Positions 53,340-61,649 of a stretch of DNA of 64,000 nt are shown here, piece by piece; within the stretch, counting starts at the first letter, position 1; each line of letters begins with the position of its first letter. Under the pieces are notes generated by a model. It worked only from the letters and a program-made list of their open reading frames with translations, searched no databases and was not told the DNA's origin. The position numbers and the translations under genes are program-made. The stretch is from Streptomyces paludis. GTDB taxonomy: Bacteria; Actinomycetota; Actinomycetes; Streptomycetales; Streptomycetaceae. The stretch lies in the NCBI RefSeq assembly GCF_003344965.1, contig NZ_CP031194.1:7502001-7566000 (forward strand), in the 5' to 3' direction.

Positions 53340-53909
53340 TCAGTCCATGACGGCGAGGGCGTTCTCGATGCCCCGTTCGAGGACCTCGTCGGCGAACGCG
53401 GGGTCGGCGAGGGCGCGGGACAGCTGGAGCGTCCCCACCAGCAGGGTGAAGAGGCCGATGGCCCGGCCGCGCGCGGAGCCCGGATCCCCGGGCGCCAGCC
53501 GGGCGGCCATCTCGTCGACGATGTCTCGCGCACCCTCGGTGTACGCCCGCTTGGCGGCGTCCCCGCAGCGGGTGATCTCGTCGAGCAGGGCGGCGGACGG
53601 GCATCCGGCGCCGGGGTGGTCCCGGTGCTCGGGCGACAGATACTCCCGTACGAGGTCCTCAAGGCCCTGGCGGCCGGGCCGCAGCGTGCTGTAGTTCGCC
53701 GCCTGTGTGCGCAGTTCCTCGGCCACGACCTGCGCGACGAGGTCGTCCTTGGACGCGAAGTGGGCGTAGAAGGCGCCGTTGGTGAGCCCGGCGTCCGCCA
53801 TGAGCGCGGAGATACCGGAGCCGTCGATGCCGTCCCGCTTGAACCGGCTGCCGGCCTTCTCGATGATCCGGCGCCGTGTCACCTGCTTGTGTTCCCTGGC
53901 GTAACGCAC
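53340..53909 (-). CDS. TetR/AcrR-family repressor (TetR_C-type, redox-gene associated)
   Basis: A 189-residue repressor. The HTH is VTRRRIIEKAGSRFKRDGIDGSGISALMADAGLTNGAFYAHFASKDDLVAQVV; the C-terminal part GCPSAALLDEITRCGDAAKRAYTEGARDIV places it with NemR-like TetR proteins that carry a conserved GCP motif and can sense electrophiles through Cys. The GTG at 53909 has a strong GGGAGGAGAG site, so it is preferred to the ATG at 53948. It converges on the hydrolase gene and follows the oxidoreductase gene at 54036, from which it is separated by a hairpin. Confidence 0.85.
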   Translation of the reverse strand: MRYAREHKQVTRRRIIEKAGSRFKRDGIDGSGISALMADAGLTNGAFYAHFASKDDLVAQVVAEELRTQAANYSTLRPGRQGLEDLVREYLSPEHRDHPGAGCPSAALLDEITRCGDAAKRAYTEGARDIVDEMAARLAPGDPGSARGRAIGLFTLLVGTLQLSRALADPAFADEVLERGIENALAVMD

Positions 53910-53958
53910 CGACTCTCCTCCCGTCCGTCGCCGTACATCCCAGCCCATGGTATGGTCT

Positions 53959-53975
53959 GACGATCGTAATATTAC
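53959..53975. promoter_or_regulatory. Palindromes in the TetR promoter
   Basis: ACGATCGT and GTAATATTAC, two overlapping perfect palindromes 50-66 bases before the GTG at 53909; candidate autoregulatory site. On the minus strand ATTACGATCGT partly resembles the AGATTACG operators of this region. Confidence 0.35.
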
Positions 53976-54011
53976 AGGGGTGCTCTGCCGTGTGTGCGGC
54001 AGAGCACCCCT
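53976..54011 (-). terminator. Stem-loop after the oxidoreductase gene
   Basis: AGGGGTGCTCTGCCG / CGGCAGAGCACCCCT, a perfect 15-bp stem with a 6-base loop, 24 bases beyond the stop at 54036; on the minus strand it is followed by an AT-rich GTAATATTAC. Confidence 0.8.
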
Positions 54012-54035
54012 GGGTACGGGTCCGTCGGCGCGGAC

Positions 54036-55052
54036 TCAGAGCTTCACGATCATTTTTCCGACGTTCTCGCCCCGCATGAGCGCGAGGAAGGCGTCCAGGG
54101 CGCCGTCGAGCCCGTGCCGCACCGTCTCGCGGTGGTGGAGCCTGCCCTCGGCGAGCCAGCCGCCGACCTCGCGGACGAAGTCCGGCTGGAGGTCGAGTTC
54201 CTCGCTGAACATGAAGGAGAGGATGTCCGAGCGGGTGACGGCCAGGTTCCACAGGTTGCGCGGACCGACGACCTTCTCGTCGTTGTACTGGGAGACCATT
54301 CCGGACAGCACGATCCGCGCGTGCAGCCTGAGCGCGCCGATGGCCGCCTCCAGATGTTCGCCGCCGACATTGTCGAAGAAGACGTCGATGCCGTCCGGCG
54401 CGGCCAGGGCGAGCTGCTCCGCGACCGGCCCGTTCCGGTAGTTGAAGGCCGCGTCGTAGCCGTACTCCTCGGTCAGCAGCTTGACCTTCTCGTCCGAGCC
54501 CGCGCTGCCGATCACCCGCCCCGCGCCCTTCAGCCTGGCGATCTGTCCGGCCACGGAGCCGACGGCGCCCGCCGCGCCGGAGACGAAGACCGTGTCGCCG
54601 TCCTTGACCTTCGCGAACCGTTCGAGGCCGATGTACGCGGTGAGACCCGTGACGCCTAGCACCCCCAGATACGCGGTGAGCGGCGCCAGGGCGGGGTCCA
54701 CCTTCTGGGCGCCGGCCGCGTCGACGACGGCGTGGTCGCGCCAGCCCAGGACGTGCACCACATGGTCACCGGGCGCGAAGCCCTCCGCGCGGGACACCAG
54801 GACCCGGCCGACCGCCGCGCCGTCCAGCGGCGCGCCGACCTCGTACGGCTCGATGTAGGACTTCTTGTCGCTCATCCGGCCGCGCATATAGGGGTCGACC
54901 GAGAGGTACTCGTTGGTGACGAGGAGCTGCCCCGGGCCGGGCGCGGGGAGGTCGATCTCCCGAAGGGAGAAGTCGGACGGTACGGGCCGGCCGTTCGGGC
55001 GGGCGTCCAGGTGCCAGGCGCGCGCGGTCGTGGGCAGGGTCTGCTCGGACAT
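54036..55052 (-). CDS. NADP-dependent oxidoreductase (curcumin/prostaglandin-reductase-like MDR)
   Basis: A 338-residue zinc-independent MDR enzyme: ARAWHLDARPNGRPVPSDFSLREIDLPAP, NEYLSVDPYMRGRM, LGVLGVTGLTAYIGLERFAKVKDGDTVFVSGAAGAVGSVAGQIARLKGAGRVIGSAGS, and FFDNVGGEHLEAAIGALRLHARIVLSGMVSQYN. This is the double-bond reductase (PTGR/CurA) pattern, acting on enones with NADPH. The ATG at 55052 is the natural start. An ACAGA..GGTCTGTCTACTG operator lies just upstream, shared with the TetR/Lpd promoter at 55737. Confidence 0.9.
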   Translation of the reverse strand: MSEQTLPTTARAWHLDARPNGRPVPSDFSLREIDLPAPGPGQLLVTNEYLSVDPYMRGRMSDKKSYIEPYEVGAPLDGAAVGRVLVSRAEGFAPGDHVVHVLGWRDHAVVDAAGAQKVDPALAPLTAYLGVLGVTGLTAYIGLERFAKVKDGDTVFVSGAAGAVGSVAGQIARLKGAGRVIGSAGSDEKVKLLTEEYGYDAAFNYRNGPVAEQLALAAPDGIDVFFDNVGGEHLEAAIGALRLHARIVLSGMVSQYNDEKVVGPRNLWNLAVTRSDILSFMFSEELDLQPDFVREVGGWLAEGRLHHRETVRHGLDGALDAFLALMRGENVGKMIVKL

Positions 55053-55079
55053 ATGGATCAAGTCCCTTCAAGGAGGTGT

Positions 55080-55099
55080 ACAGAAAGGTCTGTCTACTG
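55080..55099. promoter_or_regulatory. TetR-type operator in front of the oxidoreductase
   Basis: ACAGAAAGGTCTGTCTACTG, 27 bases upstream of the start; 18 of 20 bases match the site at 55737-55756. Confidence 0.6.
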
Positions 55100-55141
55100 A
55101 AAATACGGATCGGACAGGACGGGCGGGGGAGGGTCGGTGGG

Positions 55142-55723
55142 TCAGGCCGGTGCCGGGCAGGCCGCGTCGATCAGGGCGCGTGCCGCCCGCTTGGCAGCCG
55201 CGGCGGCCTCGTCCGCCTGCCCGACATGGGTCGCGGCCAGGGTGCCGTCGATAAGGACGGTGAGCTGGAACGCGAGGGTGCCGGGATCCGTGGCGCCGGC
55301 CTCGGCGGCCAGGCCGCGCACCCACTCGCGGACCGAGCGCTTGTGGTCGGCGGTGATGGTGTGCGGTGTGCTGCCCGGGGCGTACTCCGCCGCCGCGTTG
55401 ATGAACGCGCAACCCAGGGTGGCATCCCGGGCCGCGCGCTCCAGCGCGACGAAGAGGCCGAAGAGCTGCTCGCGCGGATCGTCCCCGGCCGCGAGCGCGG
55501 CCGAGCGCAGCAGGCGCCGCCAGCGGTCGTCCATGCGGCGCAGATACGCGGCGACCACGTCGTCCTTGCTGGGGAACTGCTTGTAGAGCGTGGCCTTGGC
55601 CACTCCCGACTCCGCGATCAGCCGGTCCACCCCCACGGCGTGGATGCCATGGGTGTAGAACAGCTCGCAGGCGGTGTCGAGTATGCGGTCCCGGGCCGGG
55701 GGTCGCTTGGGAGCGGTGCTCAT
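55142..55723 (-). CDS. TetR/AcrR-family repressor
   Basis: A 193-residue repressor with HTH ARDRILDTACELFYTHGIHAVGVDRLIAESGVAKATLYKQFPSKDDVVAAYL and a helical C-terminal domain containing ATLGCAFINAAAEY. It lies between the enone-reductase-like gene and the divergent Lpd-like gene, and near-identical operators sit in both flanking promoters. It probably represses itself, the Lpd gene and the oxidoreductase gene. Confidence 0.88.
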   Translation of the reverse strand: MSTAPKRPPARDRILDTACELFYTHGIHAVGVDRLIAESGVAKATLYKQFPSKDDVVAAYLRRMDDRWRRLLRSAALAAGDDPREQLFGLFVALERAARDATLGCAFINAAAEYAPGSTPHTITADHKRSVREWVRGLAAEAGATDPGTLAFQLTVLIDGTLAATHVGQADEAAAAAKRAARALIDAACPAPA

Positions 55724-55736
55724 GCGGTATAGGCTA

Positions 55737-55756
55737 ACAGACAGGTCTGTCTACTG
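55737..55756. promoter_or_regulatory. TetR-type operator in the TetR/Lpd divergent promoter
   Basis: ACAGACAGGTCTGTCTACTG, containing the ACAGAC-AG-GTCTGT inverted repeat, 14 bases before the TetR start and about 50 before the Lpd start. It matches 55080-55099. Confidence 0.65.
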
Positions 55757-55807
55757 TGAATGGCCGCTTCCGGTCCCGACCGGGAGAGCCGAGAAAAGGA
55801 ACCGTCC

Positions 55808-57220
55808 ATGGACGAGCAGGGCGAGCACTTCGACGTCGTGGTACTCGGCGCGGGCCCCGGTGGCTATGTCGCCGCCATTCGCGCCGCCCAGCTGGGCAAA
55901 CGCGTCGCGGTGGTGGAGGAGCGGTACTGGGGCGGCGTCTGTCTGAACGTGGGCTGCATCCCCACCAAGGCCCTGCTGCGCAACGCCGAACTGGCGCACA
56001 TCTTCACACGCGAGGCGAAGACGTTCGGCATCAAGGTCGACGGGCAGATCTCCTTCGACTACGGGGAGGCGTTCCGCCGCAGCCGGAAGGTCGCGGACGG
56101 CCGGGTCAAGGGCGTCCACTACCTGATGAAGAAGAACGGGATCACGGAGATCAACGGCCGCGGGACCTTCCTCGACCCGCACACCCTCCAGGTGGCGGAC
56201 TACGACGGCAACACCCGCACCGTCGGCTTCGACCACTGCGTCATCGCCACCGGTGCGACTCCCAAGCTGCTGCCCGGTACCCGCCGCACCTCCCGGGTGG
56301 TCACGTTCGAGGAGCAGATCCTCTCCGACGACCTGCCGGACTCCCTGGTGATCGCAGGCGCCGGGGCCATCGGCGTCGAGTTCGCGTACGTCCTGCACAA
56401 CTACGGGGTGAAGGTCACCATCGTCGAGTTCCTCGACCGCGTCGCCCCGCTGGAGGACGCCGAGGTCTCCGCCGAACTGGCCAAGCAGTACCGGAGACTC
56501 GGCATCGACGTCCTCACCTCGACCCGCGTCGAGTCCATCGACGAGTCCGGCCCGCGGGTGCGCGTCACCGTCACCGGCAAGGACGGCGCGCAGCGGGTCC
56601 TGGAGGCCGACAAGGTGCTCCAGGCGATCGGCTTCGCCCCGAACGTCACCGGTTACGGCCTGGAGAACACCGGTGTGCGCGTCACCGAGCGCGGCGCCAT
56701 CGACGTCGACGGCCGCTGCCGTACGTCCGTACCGCACCTCTACGCCATCGGCGATGTCACCGCGAAGCTGATGCTCGCGCACGCCGCCGAGGCGATGGGG
56801 GTGATCGCCGCCGAGACGATCGCGGACGCCGAGACGATGGAGCTGGACTACGCGATGATCCCGCGCGCCACCTTCTGCCAGCCGCAGATCGCCAGCTTCG
56901 GCTACACCGAGGCACAGGCGAAGGAGCGGGGGTACGACGTCCGCGTCGCGAAGTTCCCGTTCACCGCGAACGCCAAGGCCCACGGCCTGGGCGACGCGAC
57001 CGGCTTCGTGAAGCTGATCAGCGACGCGGAGCACGGCGAGATCGTCGGCGCCCATCTCATCGGCCCGGACGTCACCGAACTGCTTCCCGAACTGACGCTC
57101 GCCCAGCAGTGGGACCTCACGGTCCACGAGGTCGCGCGCAATGTCCATGCCCACCCCACCCTGGGCGAGGCGGTCAAGGAGGCCGTCCACGGCCTCGCGG
57201 GCCACATGATCAACATGTAG
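55808..57220 (+). CDS. lpdA: Dihydrolipoyl dehydrogenase (LpdC-like)
   Basis: A 470-residue flavoprotein disulfide reductase. FAD motif [20 protein letters not shown], redox disulfide [19 protein letters not shown] motif [16 protein letters not shown], second FAD motif [20 protein letters not shown] and the C-terminal dimer His-Glu [16 protein letters not shown] are all present. It closely follows actinobacterial LpdC, the E3 of 2-oxoacid complexes. GAAAAGGAACC precedes ATG 55808. Unusually it is alone, without E1/E2 genes, and under a TetR operator, so it may serve a stress or alternative redox role. Confidence 0.9.
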   Translation: MDEQGEHFDVVVLGAGPGGYVAAIRAAQLGKRVAVVEERYWGGVCLNVGCIPTKALLRNAELAHIFTREAKTFGIKVDGQISFDYGEAFRRSRKVADGRVKGVHYLMKKNGITEINGRGTFLDPHTLQVADYDGNTRTVGFDHCVIATGATPKLLPGTRRTSRVVTFEEQILSDDLPDSLVIAGAGAIGVEFAYVLHNYGVKVTIVEFLDRVAPLEDAEVSAELAKQYRRLGIDVLTSTRVESIDESGPRVRVTVTGKDGAQRVLEADKVLQAIGFAPNVTGYGLENTGVRVTERGAIDVDGRCRTSVPHLYAIGDVTAKLMLAHAAEAMGVIAAETIADAETMELDYAMIPRATFCQPQIASFGYTEAQAKERGYDVRVAKFPFTANAKAHGLGDATGFVKLISDAEHGEIVGAHLIGPDVTELLPELTLAQQWDLTVHEVARNVHAHPTLGEAVKEAVHGLAGHMINM

Positions 57221-57223
57221 CGG

Positions 57224-57261
57224 GGCCGCGGGCCTCGCCGTGTGTCGCGAGGCTCGCGGCC
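57224..57261. terminator. Stem-loop between Lpd and aldo/keto reductase genes
   Basis: GGCCGCGGGCCTCGC / GCGAGGCTCGCGGCC with one mismatch and an 8-base loop, between convergent genes. Confidence 0.65.
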
Positions 57262-57274
57262 GGTTTCTGCGGTG

Positions 57275-58330
57275 TCAGGCCACCGGCGCGGACGGCCGGT
57301 CGACGACGCCGGGGTCGCCTCCCTGGATGCCGCCCAGGGAGGCGGCGATCGCCTCGTGGGGAACTCCGAGCGGTATCGCGCTGACGTCCGACAGCCGGGC
57401 GAACTGCTCGGGAGACAGCTGGACGTCGAGCGCGCCGAGGTAGCTGTCGAGCTGGGCGAGACCGCGCGGCCCGATGATCGGGACGAGCGGGGTCGTGGAC
57501 CGGGCGGCGCGCTCCCGTACCCAGGCCACCGCCACCTGCGCGGGCGTCGCGCCGCTCTCCTCGGCGACGGCCAGCACGGCGTCGACGACGGAGGTCTTCT
57601 GGTCGGTGCTCTCCGTGTGGATGACCGCCCCCAGGTCGCTCAGCCGCCCCTCGGTGCCGCGCCGGTACTTGCCCGTCAGCAGCCCGCCGCCGAGCGGGGA
57701 CCACAGGGCGGCGCCCAGTCCGAGGCTCTCGGCCATCGGCAGCAGTTCGCGGTCGGCGGACCGCTCGACCAGGCTGTACTCGTTCTGGATGCCCACGACG
57801 GGCGCCCAGTTCCTCAGCTCCGCGAGGGCCACGGCCCGGGAGACCCGCCAGGCGGGGAAGTTGGACAGCCCGATGTGGTGGATCTTGCCGGAGCTGACGA
57901 GGTCGTCCAGTCCGCGCAGAATCTCCTCGATGGGGGTCAGCTCGTCGGGGAAGTGCACCCAGAGCAGATCGATGGAGTCGGTGCCCAGGCGCTTCAGGCT
58001 GGCCTCCACCGAAGTCACCATGTTCTTGCGGCTGTTGCCCGTCCTGGAGATGCTCGGCTGCGGCGCGGCACCGAGGGTGAACTTGGTGGCCAGGACGAAG
58101 TGGTCGCGGTCGGCGGCGATGAACTTGCCCGTCAGCTCCTCCGACTCGCCGAACTGGTAGGCGTCGGCGGTGTCGAGGAAGGTGCCGCCCGCTTCGGCGA
58201 ACCGGTCGAAGATACGGCGCGCCTCGTCCGGCTCGGCACCGGCGCCCCAGCCGGTGCCGAAGTTCGCCGTGCCGAGCGCGTACTCGGACACCCGCAGTCC
58301 GGTCAGGTGCCCGAAGGTCGTGTAACGCAT
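57275..58330 (-). CDS. Aldo/keto reductase
   Basis: A 351-residue NADPH-dependent AKR. Catalytic Asp/Tyr are in FLDTADAYQFGESEE, Lys in VLATKFTLGA and His in DLLWVHFPDELTPIEEI; cofactor-binding sequence is WSPLGGGLLTGKYRRG and PIIGPRGLAQLDSYLGAL near the end. AAAGGACC precedes the ATG at 58330; readings upstream run into the SDR gene in another frame. It is probably co-transcribed with the SDR upstream (59 bases apart). Confidence 0.9.
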   Translation of the reverse strand: MRYTTFGHLTGLRVSEYALGTANFGTGWGAGAEPDEARRIFDRFAEAGGTFLDTADAYQFGESEELTGKFIAADRDHFVLATKFTLGAAPQPSISRTGNSRKNMVTSVEASLKRLGTDSIDLLWVHFPDELTPIEEILRGLDDLVSSGKIHHIGLSNFPAWRVSRAVALAELRNWAPVVGIQNEYSLVERSADRELLPMAESLGLGAALWSPLGGGLLTGKYRRGTEGRLSDLGAVIHTESTDQKTSVVDAVLAVAEESGATPAQVAVAWVRERAARSTTPLVPIIGPRGLAQLDSYLGALDVQLSPEQFARLSDVSAIPLGVPHEAIAASLGGIQGGDPGVVDRPSAPVA

Positions 58331-58389
58331 CGGAGGTCCTTTCTCCAGGAGATCGATAACGGGGTAAGGGGAAGAAGTGAGGGGGACGC

Positions 58390-59076
58390 TCAGACCGTGA
58401 TCGGCGACGTGGTCAGGCTCTGCTTGACGTACCGGGTGGTCTCGTCGGCGAGGATCTCGGGCAGGCCCGTCTCGATGCCGTGCAGCGCCTGCGCGGCGAC
58501 CTCCGCGGGGTCGGCCTTCTGGTCGGCGGGCGCTTCCGCGGCCATGTCGGTGTCCATGTAGCCGACGTGCAGCGCCGAGACGGCGATACCGCGGGGCGCC
58601 AGCTCCTCCCGGGTCGCGTCGGTCAGCGCCCATGCGGCGGCCTTGGCGGCGGCGTACGAGCCGAGGCCGGCGGGGTGCAGCCAGGACAGGACGGACAGGA
58701 TGTTGAGCACGGCGCCGCCGCCGTTGCCCTCGATGACGGGGGCGAAGGCCCGTGTCACGTGGAGCGGACCGAAGTAGTTCGTCTCCATCTCCTGGCGCAC
58801 CGCGTCCAGGCCGCCCGCGATCAGCGGTGTGAAGGTGGAGATGCCCGCGTTGTTCACCAGCAGTGTCGCGTCGGACGCGGTGTGTGCCGCGGCCCGGATC
58901 GACTCCTCGTCCGTCACGTCGAGCAGCAGCGGTACGACGCCCGGTATGTCGACCGTCTCGGGCCGGCGGGCCGTCGCGTAGACCTTCGCGCCGCGCTCCA
59001 CGAGCTGGGCGGCCAGATGGCGTCCGAGCCCCCGGTTGGCACCGGTGACCACCGCGACCGCGTCCTTCAGTTCCAT
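58390..59076 (-). CDS. Short-chain dehydrogenase/reductase
   Basis: A 228-residue classical SDR: cofactor motif VVTGANRGLGRHLA, NNAG (LLVNNAGIS), catalytic Ser in LNILSVLSW and YAAAK (SYAAAKAAAWAL). The ATG at 59076 begins at the conserved MELKDAVAVVTG. It is divergent from a TetR gene across an operator-bearing promoter and is followed by the aldo/keto reductase, so both are probably derepressed together. Confidence 0.9.
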   Translation of the reverse strand: MELKDAVAVVTGANRGLGRHLAAQLVERGAKVYATARRPETVDIPGVVPLLLDVTDEESIRAAAHTASDATLLVNNAGISTFTPLIAGGLDAVRQEMETNYFGPLHVTRAFAPVIEGNGGGAVLNILSVLSWLHPAGLGSYAAAKAAAWALTDATREELAPRGIAVSALHVGYMDTDMAAEAPADQKADPAEVAAQALHGIETGLPEILADETTRYVKQSLTTSPITV

Positions 59077-59123
59077 GTCCACTCCCAGCGTCGGGGCGGG
59101 GCGCCCGGTGGAGCCCCGGCCTA

Positions 59124-59145
59124 TTAGATTACGAACACAATCTAA
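59124..59145. promoter_or_regulatory. TetR-type operator in the SDR/TetR divergent promoter
   Basis: TTAGATTACGAACACAATCTAA, arms TTAGATT/AATCTAA. It shares the AGATTACG..TCTAA layout with the two sites at 52263 and 52342, 7 kb away. Confidence 0.65.
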
Positions 59146-59192
59146 ACCCTGGTCTACGATAGATGTCAAACGCAATCAATCGGGAGGTGGCC

Positions 59193-59753
59193 ATGGGCCG
59201 CGTATCGCAGGCGCAGGCCGAGGAGAACCGCCGGCGGGTCGTGCACACCGCCTCCCGGCTGTTCCGGGAGCAGGGCACCCAGGTCAGCGTCGCCGACCTC
59301 ATGAAGGCCGCCGGTCTGACCCATGGCGGCTTCTACAAGCAGTTCGCCTCCAAGGAGGCGCTCGTCGACGAGGCCACCGCCCACGCCTTCGGCGAGTTCG
59401 GCCGGCTCTACCAGGACGGACTGGCGCGGCACGCCGGGCAGCGGGACGCGGCCCAGCAGGCGCTGATCGGTACCTATCTCTCCGTCCAGCACCGCGACAG
59501 CGCGGCGGACGGCTGTCCCGTCGCCGGGCTCGTCACCGACATGGCGCGCGAACCCGGAGAGGGCGACGCCCGCCGTACGTACACGGAAGGAGTGGGCGAA
59601 TTCGCCGAGTGGCTGGCCACCGAGGACCAGGACGGAATCGCCCGGCTCTGCACGATGCTCGGCGCGCTCGTCCTGTCCCGGGCGACCAAGGGCTCCCCGC
59701 TCTCCGAGGAGATCCTCGACGCGGCGCGCGAGGCATTGACGGAATCAGGCTGA
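59193..59753 (+). CDS. TetR/AcrR-family repressor (NemR/GCP type)
   Basis: A 186-residue repressor with HTH RRRVVHTASRLFREQGTQVSVADLMKAAGLTHGGFYKQFASKEALVDEA and the DGCPVAGLVTDMAR segment seen in NemR-like electrophile sensors. GGGAGGTGGCC directly precedes ATG 59193, which is preferred to the ATG at 59163. It is divergent from the SDR-aldo/keto reductase pair. The operator in its promoter is nearly the same as those at 52.3 kb, so its regulon may include that locus. Confidence 0.88.
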   Translation: MGRVSQAQAEENRRRVVHTASRLFREQGTQVSVADLMKAAGLTHGGFYKQFASKEALVDEATAHAFGEFGRLYQDGLARHAGQRDAAQQALIGTYLSVQHRDSAADGCPVAGLVTDMAREPGEGDARRTYTEGVGEFAEWLATEDQDGIARLCTMLGALVLSRATKGSPLSEEILDAAREALTESG

Positions 59754-59825
59754 CCGGGCTCTGCTGTGTTCGCCTCAACTCCCTGACGAGCGAGGCGAAC
59801 CGAGAGAGAAGGAAGGCCGTTCCCG

Positions 59826-60452
59826 ATGACCAGTCAGCCCTTCGTGCGTCCGTACCGCGCGACGGACCAGCAGGACATGTACGACATCTGTATACGCACG
59901 GGTGAAGAGGGCGGCGACGCGCGCCACTTGTACGAGGACCACGGGCTGCTGCCCAGCGTCTTCGCCGGTCCGTATGCGGCACTCGAACCCGATCTGGCCT
60001 TTGTCGTCGACGACGGTGCCGGCCGGCCCGTCGGCTATATCGTCGGGACCGCGGACACCGGACTGTTCGTGGAACGCTTCCGTACGGAGTGGCTGCCCAC
60101 CGTCGCGGAGCGCTATCCGGCCCCGGCCGGGCCGCCGAGCACCCCGGCCGACATCATGGCCGTACTCCTGCACAGCCCCGAACGCATGCTGGTGCCCGAG
60201 CTGGCCCCGTACCCCGCCCATCTCCACATCGATCTGCTGCCCGGACACCAGCGCGCCGGATTCGGGCGCGCGTTGATGGCGCGGTTCCTCGACGCGCTCG
60301 CCGGCAAGGGCGTCCCCGCCGTCCATCTGGGGATGGTCACGGCCAACACCCCGGCCAGGGCGTTCTACGACCGGGTGGGCTTCGAGGTGATCCCGGTGCG
60401 TGACCCGGGCCCCCTGACCTATCTCGGGCGCGCCACCACGGGCACCGTGTGA
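59826..60452 (+). CDS. GNAT-family N-acetyltransferase
   Basis: A 208-residue acetyltransferase: RPYRATDQQDMYDICIRTGEEGGDA at the start, acetyl-CoA motif LHIDLLPGHQRAGFGRALMARFLDALAGKG and VTANTPARAFYDRVGFEVIPV. The layout resembles the GNAT domain found with O-GlcNAcase homologues. GAGAGAAGGAAGG lies just upstream of the ATG. The substrate is unknown. Confidence 0.87.
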   Translation: MTSQPFVRPYRATDQQDMYDICIRTGEEGGDARHLYEDHGLLPSVFAGPYAALEPDLAFVVDDGAGRPVGYIVGTADTGLFVERFRTEWLPTVAERYPAPAGPPSTPADIMAVLLHSPERMLVPELAPYPAHLHIDLLPGHQRAGFGRALMARFLDALAGKGVPAVHLGMVTANTPARAFYDRVGFEVIPVRDPGPLTYLGRATTGTV

Positions 60453-60535
60453 GGCACGGGCGCCCGGGCCGATGACTGCGGGGCGGACCTCGCGCCGCCC
60501 CGCTTCTCCGGCACACCACGGCCCGCCCGAGCGGC

Positions 60536-60556
60536 CCGCCCTGCGTCCCAGGGCGG
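60536..60556 (+). terminator. Stem-loop after the acetyltransferase gene
   Basis: CCGCCCTG / CAGGGCGG, a perfect 8-bp stem with a 5-base loop followed by TTGTTG, 84 bases after the stop. Confidence 0.6.
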
Positions 60557-60709
60557 TTGTTGCGGCTTCGTGAAATGAGTCCGTCAGGGCTTGGAGATCC
60601 CCGGAGGCAGCTGCATACAGTTGCATACACCGCGCGTCATGACGTCGGCGTCCTCCCCTCCCGCCGCCTCATTTCCCGCCTTCCTCCTACGCCTTGGAGA
60701 CGTGCCACC

Positions 60710-61489
60710 GTGGAAGAGATCACCTACGAAGACCCGGCTGTCGCCGGGGGAATCGCGGCCATCCGCGCCGGTTCCCCGTTCGTCTACGGCCTCACCAACT
60801 ACGTCGCCGCCAACCTCAGCGCCAATGTGCTGCTCGCCGTCGGCGCGGGCCCCGCCATCGGCGCCGCGGCCGACTTCCCCACCGTCTTCCCGGCGGGCGC
60901 CGGTGCCGTGTGGATCAACACGGCCGCGCTCATCAGCAACCCCGCCGAACCGGTGACCGCGGCGGCCCGCGCGGCCCGGGCGGCGGGGACCCGGTGGGTG
61001 CTGGACCCGGTGGCGGTGGGCGCGGGAGCCGTCGAGTACGACGCGTTCGTCGCCTCCCTCCTCGACCACCGCCCCACCGTCATCCGCGGCAACGCCAGCG
61101 AACTGACCGCCCTCGCGGGCGGTGACAGCACCGGCAGGGGAGTGGAGACCACCCTCTCCTCCGCGGACGCCGTCGGCGCCGCCGAGGAGCTGGCCCGGCG
61201 TACCGGCGCCGTCGTCGCCGTCAGCGGCCCCACCGACTACCTCACCGACGGCACCCGTACGGTCGCCGTGCCCGGCGGTGATGTCCGGCTGACCCAGGTG
61301 ACCGGCGCCGGATGCAGCCTCGGGGCGCTGATCGCGGGCGCGCTCGCCGTCGTGCCGGACGCGCTGACCGCCACCGCGGTCGCGCACGCCGCGTACGCCG
61401 TCGCCGCCGAACGGGCCGGCGCCCGGACCACCGGTACCGGCTCCTTCGCCGTCGCCCTGGTCGACGAGCTGTCCCTGCTCGCGGTCTGA
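60710..61489 (+). CDS. thiM: Hydroxyethylthiazole kinase
   Basis: A 259-residue thiazole salvage kinase for thiamine synthesis. Family motifs are PFVYGLTNYVAANLSANVLLAVGAGPAIG, AAADFPTVFPAGAGAVWINTAAL, RWVLDPVAVGAG and the catalytic anion hole VTGAGCSLGALIAGALAV with its Cys. The GTG at 60710 follows CTTGGAGACG. I could not recognise a TPP riboswitch in the 257 bases upstream; that stretch holds a TGCATACAGTTGCATACA direct repeat near 60612. It is transcribed toward a flavin monooxygenase and a sulfurtransferase. Confidence 0.92.
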   Translation: MEEITYEDPAVAGGIAAIRAGSPFVYGLTNYVAANLSANVLLAVGAGPAIGAAADFPTVFPAGAGAVWINTAALISNPAEPVTAAARAARAAGTRWVLDPVAVGAGAVEYDAFVASLLDHRPTVIRGNASELTALAGGDSTGRGVETTLSSADAVGAAEELARRTGAVVAVSGPTDYLTDGTRTVAVPGGDVRLTQVTGAGCSLGALIAGALAVVPDALTATAVAHAAYAVAAERAGARTTGTGSFAVALVDELSLLAV

Positions 61490-61508
61490 CCCGGCCCACC
61501 GCCGGCAC

Positions 61509-61619
61509 ACCGGATCACACCGCACGCACCGGGTCACACAGCACCGGATCACACCGCACGCACCGGGTCACACAGCACCGGATCACACCGCACGCACCGG
61601 GTCACACAGCACCGGATCA
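61509..61619. repeat. 34-bp tandem repeat, 3.3 copies
   Basis: Identical 34-bp units begin at 61509, 61543 and 61577, with a 9-base partial fourth copy at 61611. They start ACCGGATCACACCG and lie in the 160-bp gap between thiM and the next monooxygenase. They are contiguous, with no spacers. Confidence 0.9.
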
Positions 61620-61649
61620 GACGGCACCATCCCTTCCCGGGAGCACCTC

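Noticed and set aside
60453..60709. TPP riboswitch upstream of thiM
   Set aside because: The conserved TPP-aptamer elements were not found, and the region contains a terminator and a short direct repeat instead.
61509..61619. CRISPR array
   Set aside because: The 34-bp repeats are directly contiguous with no spacers and no cas genes are present.
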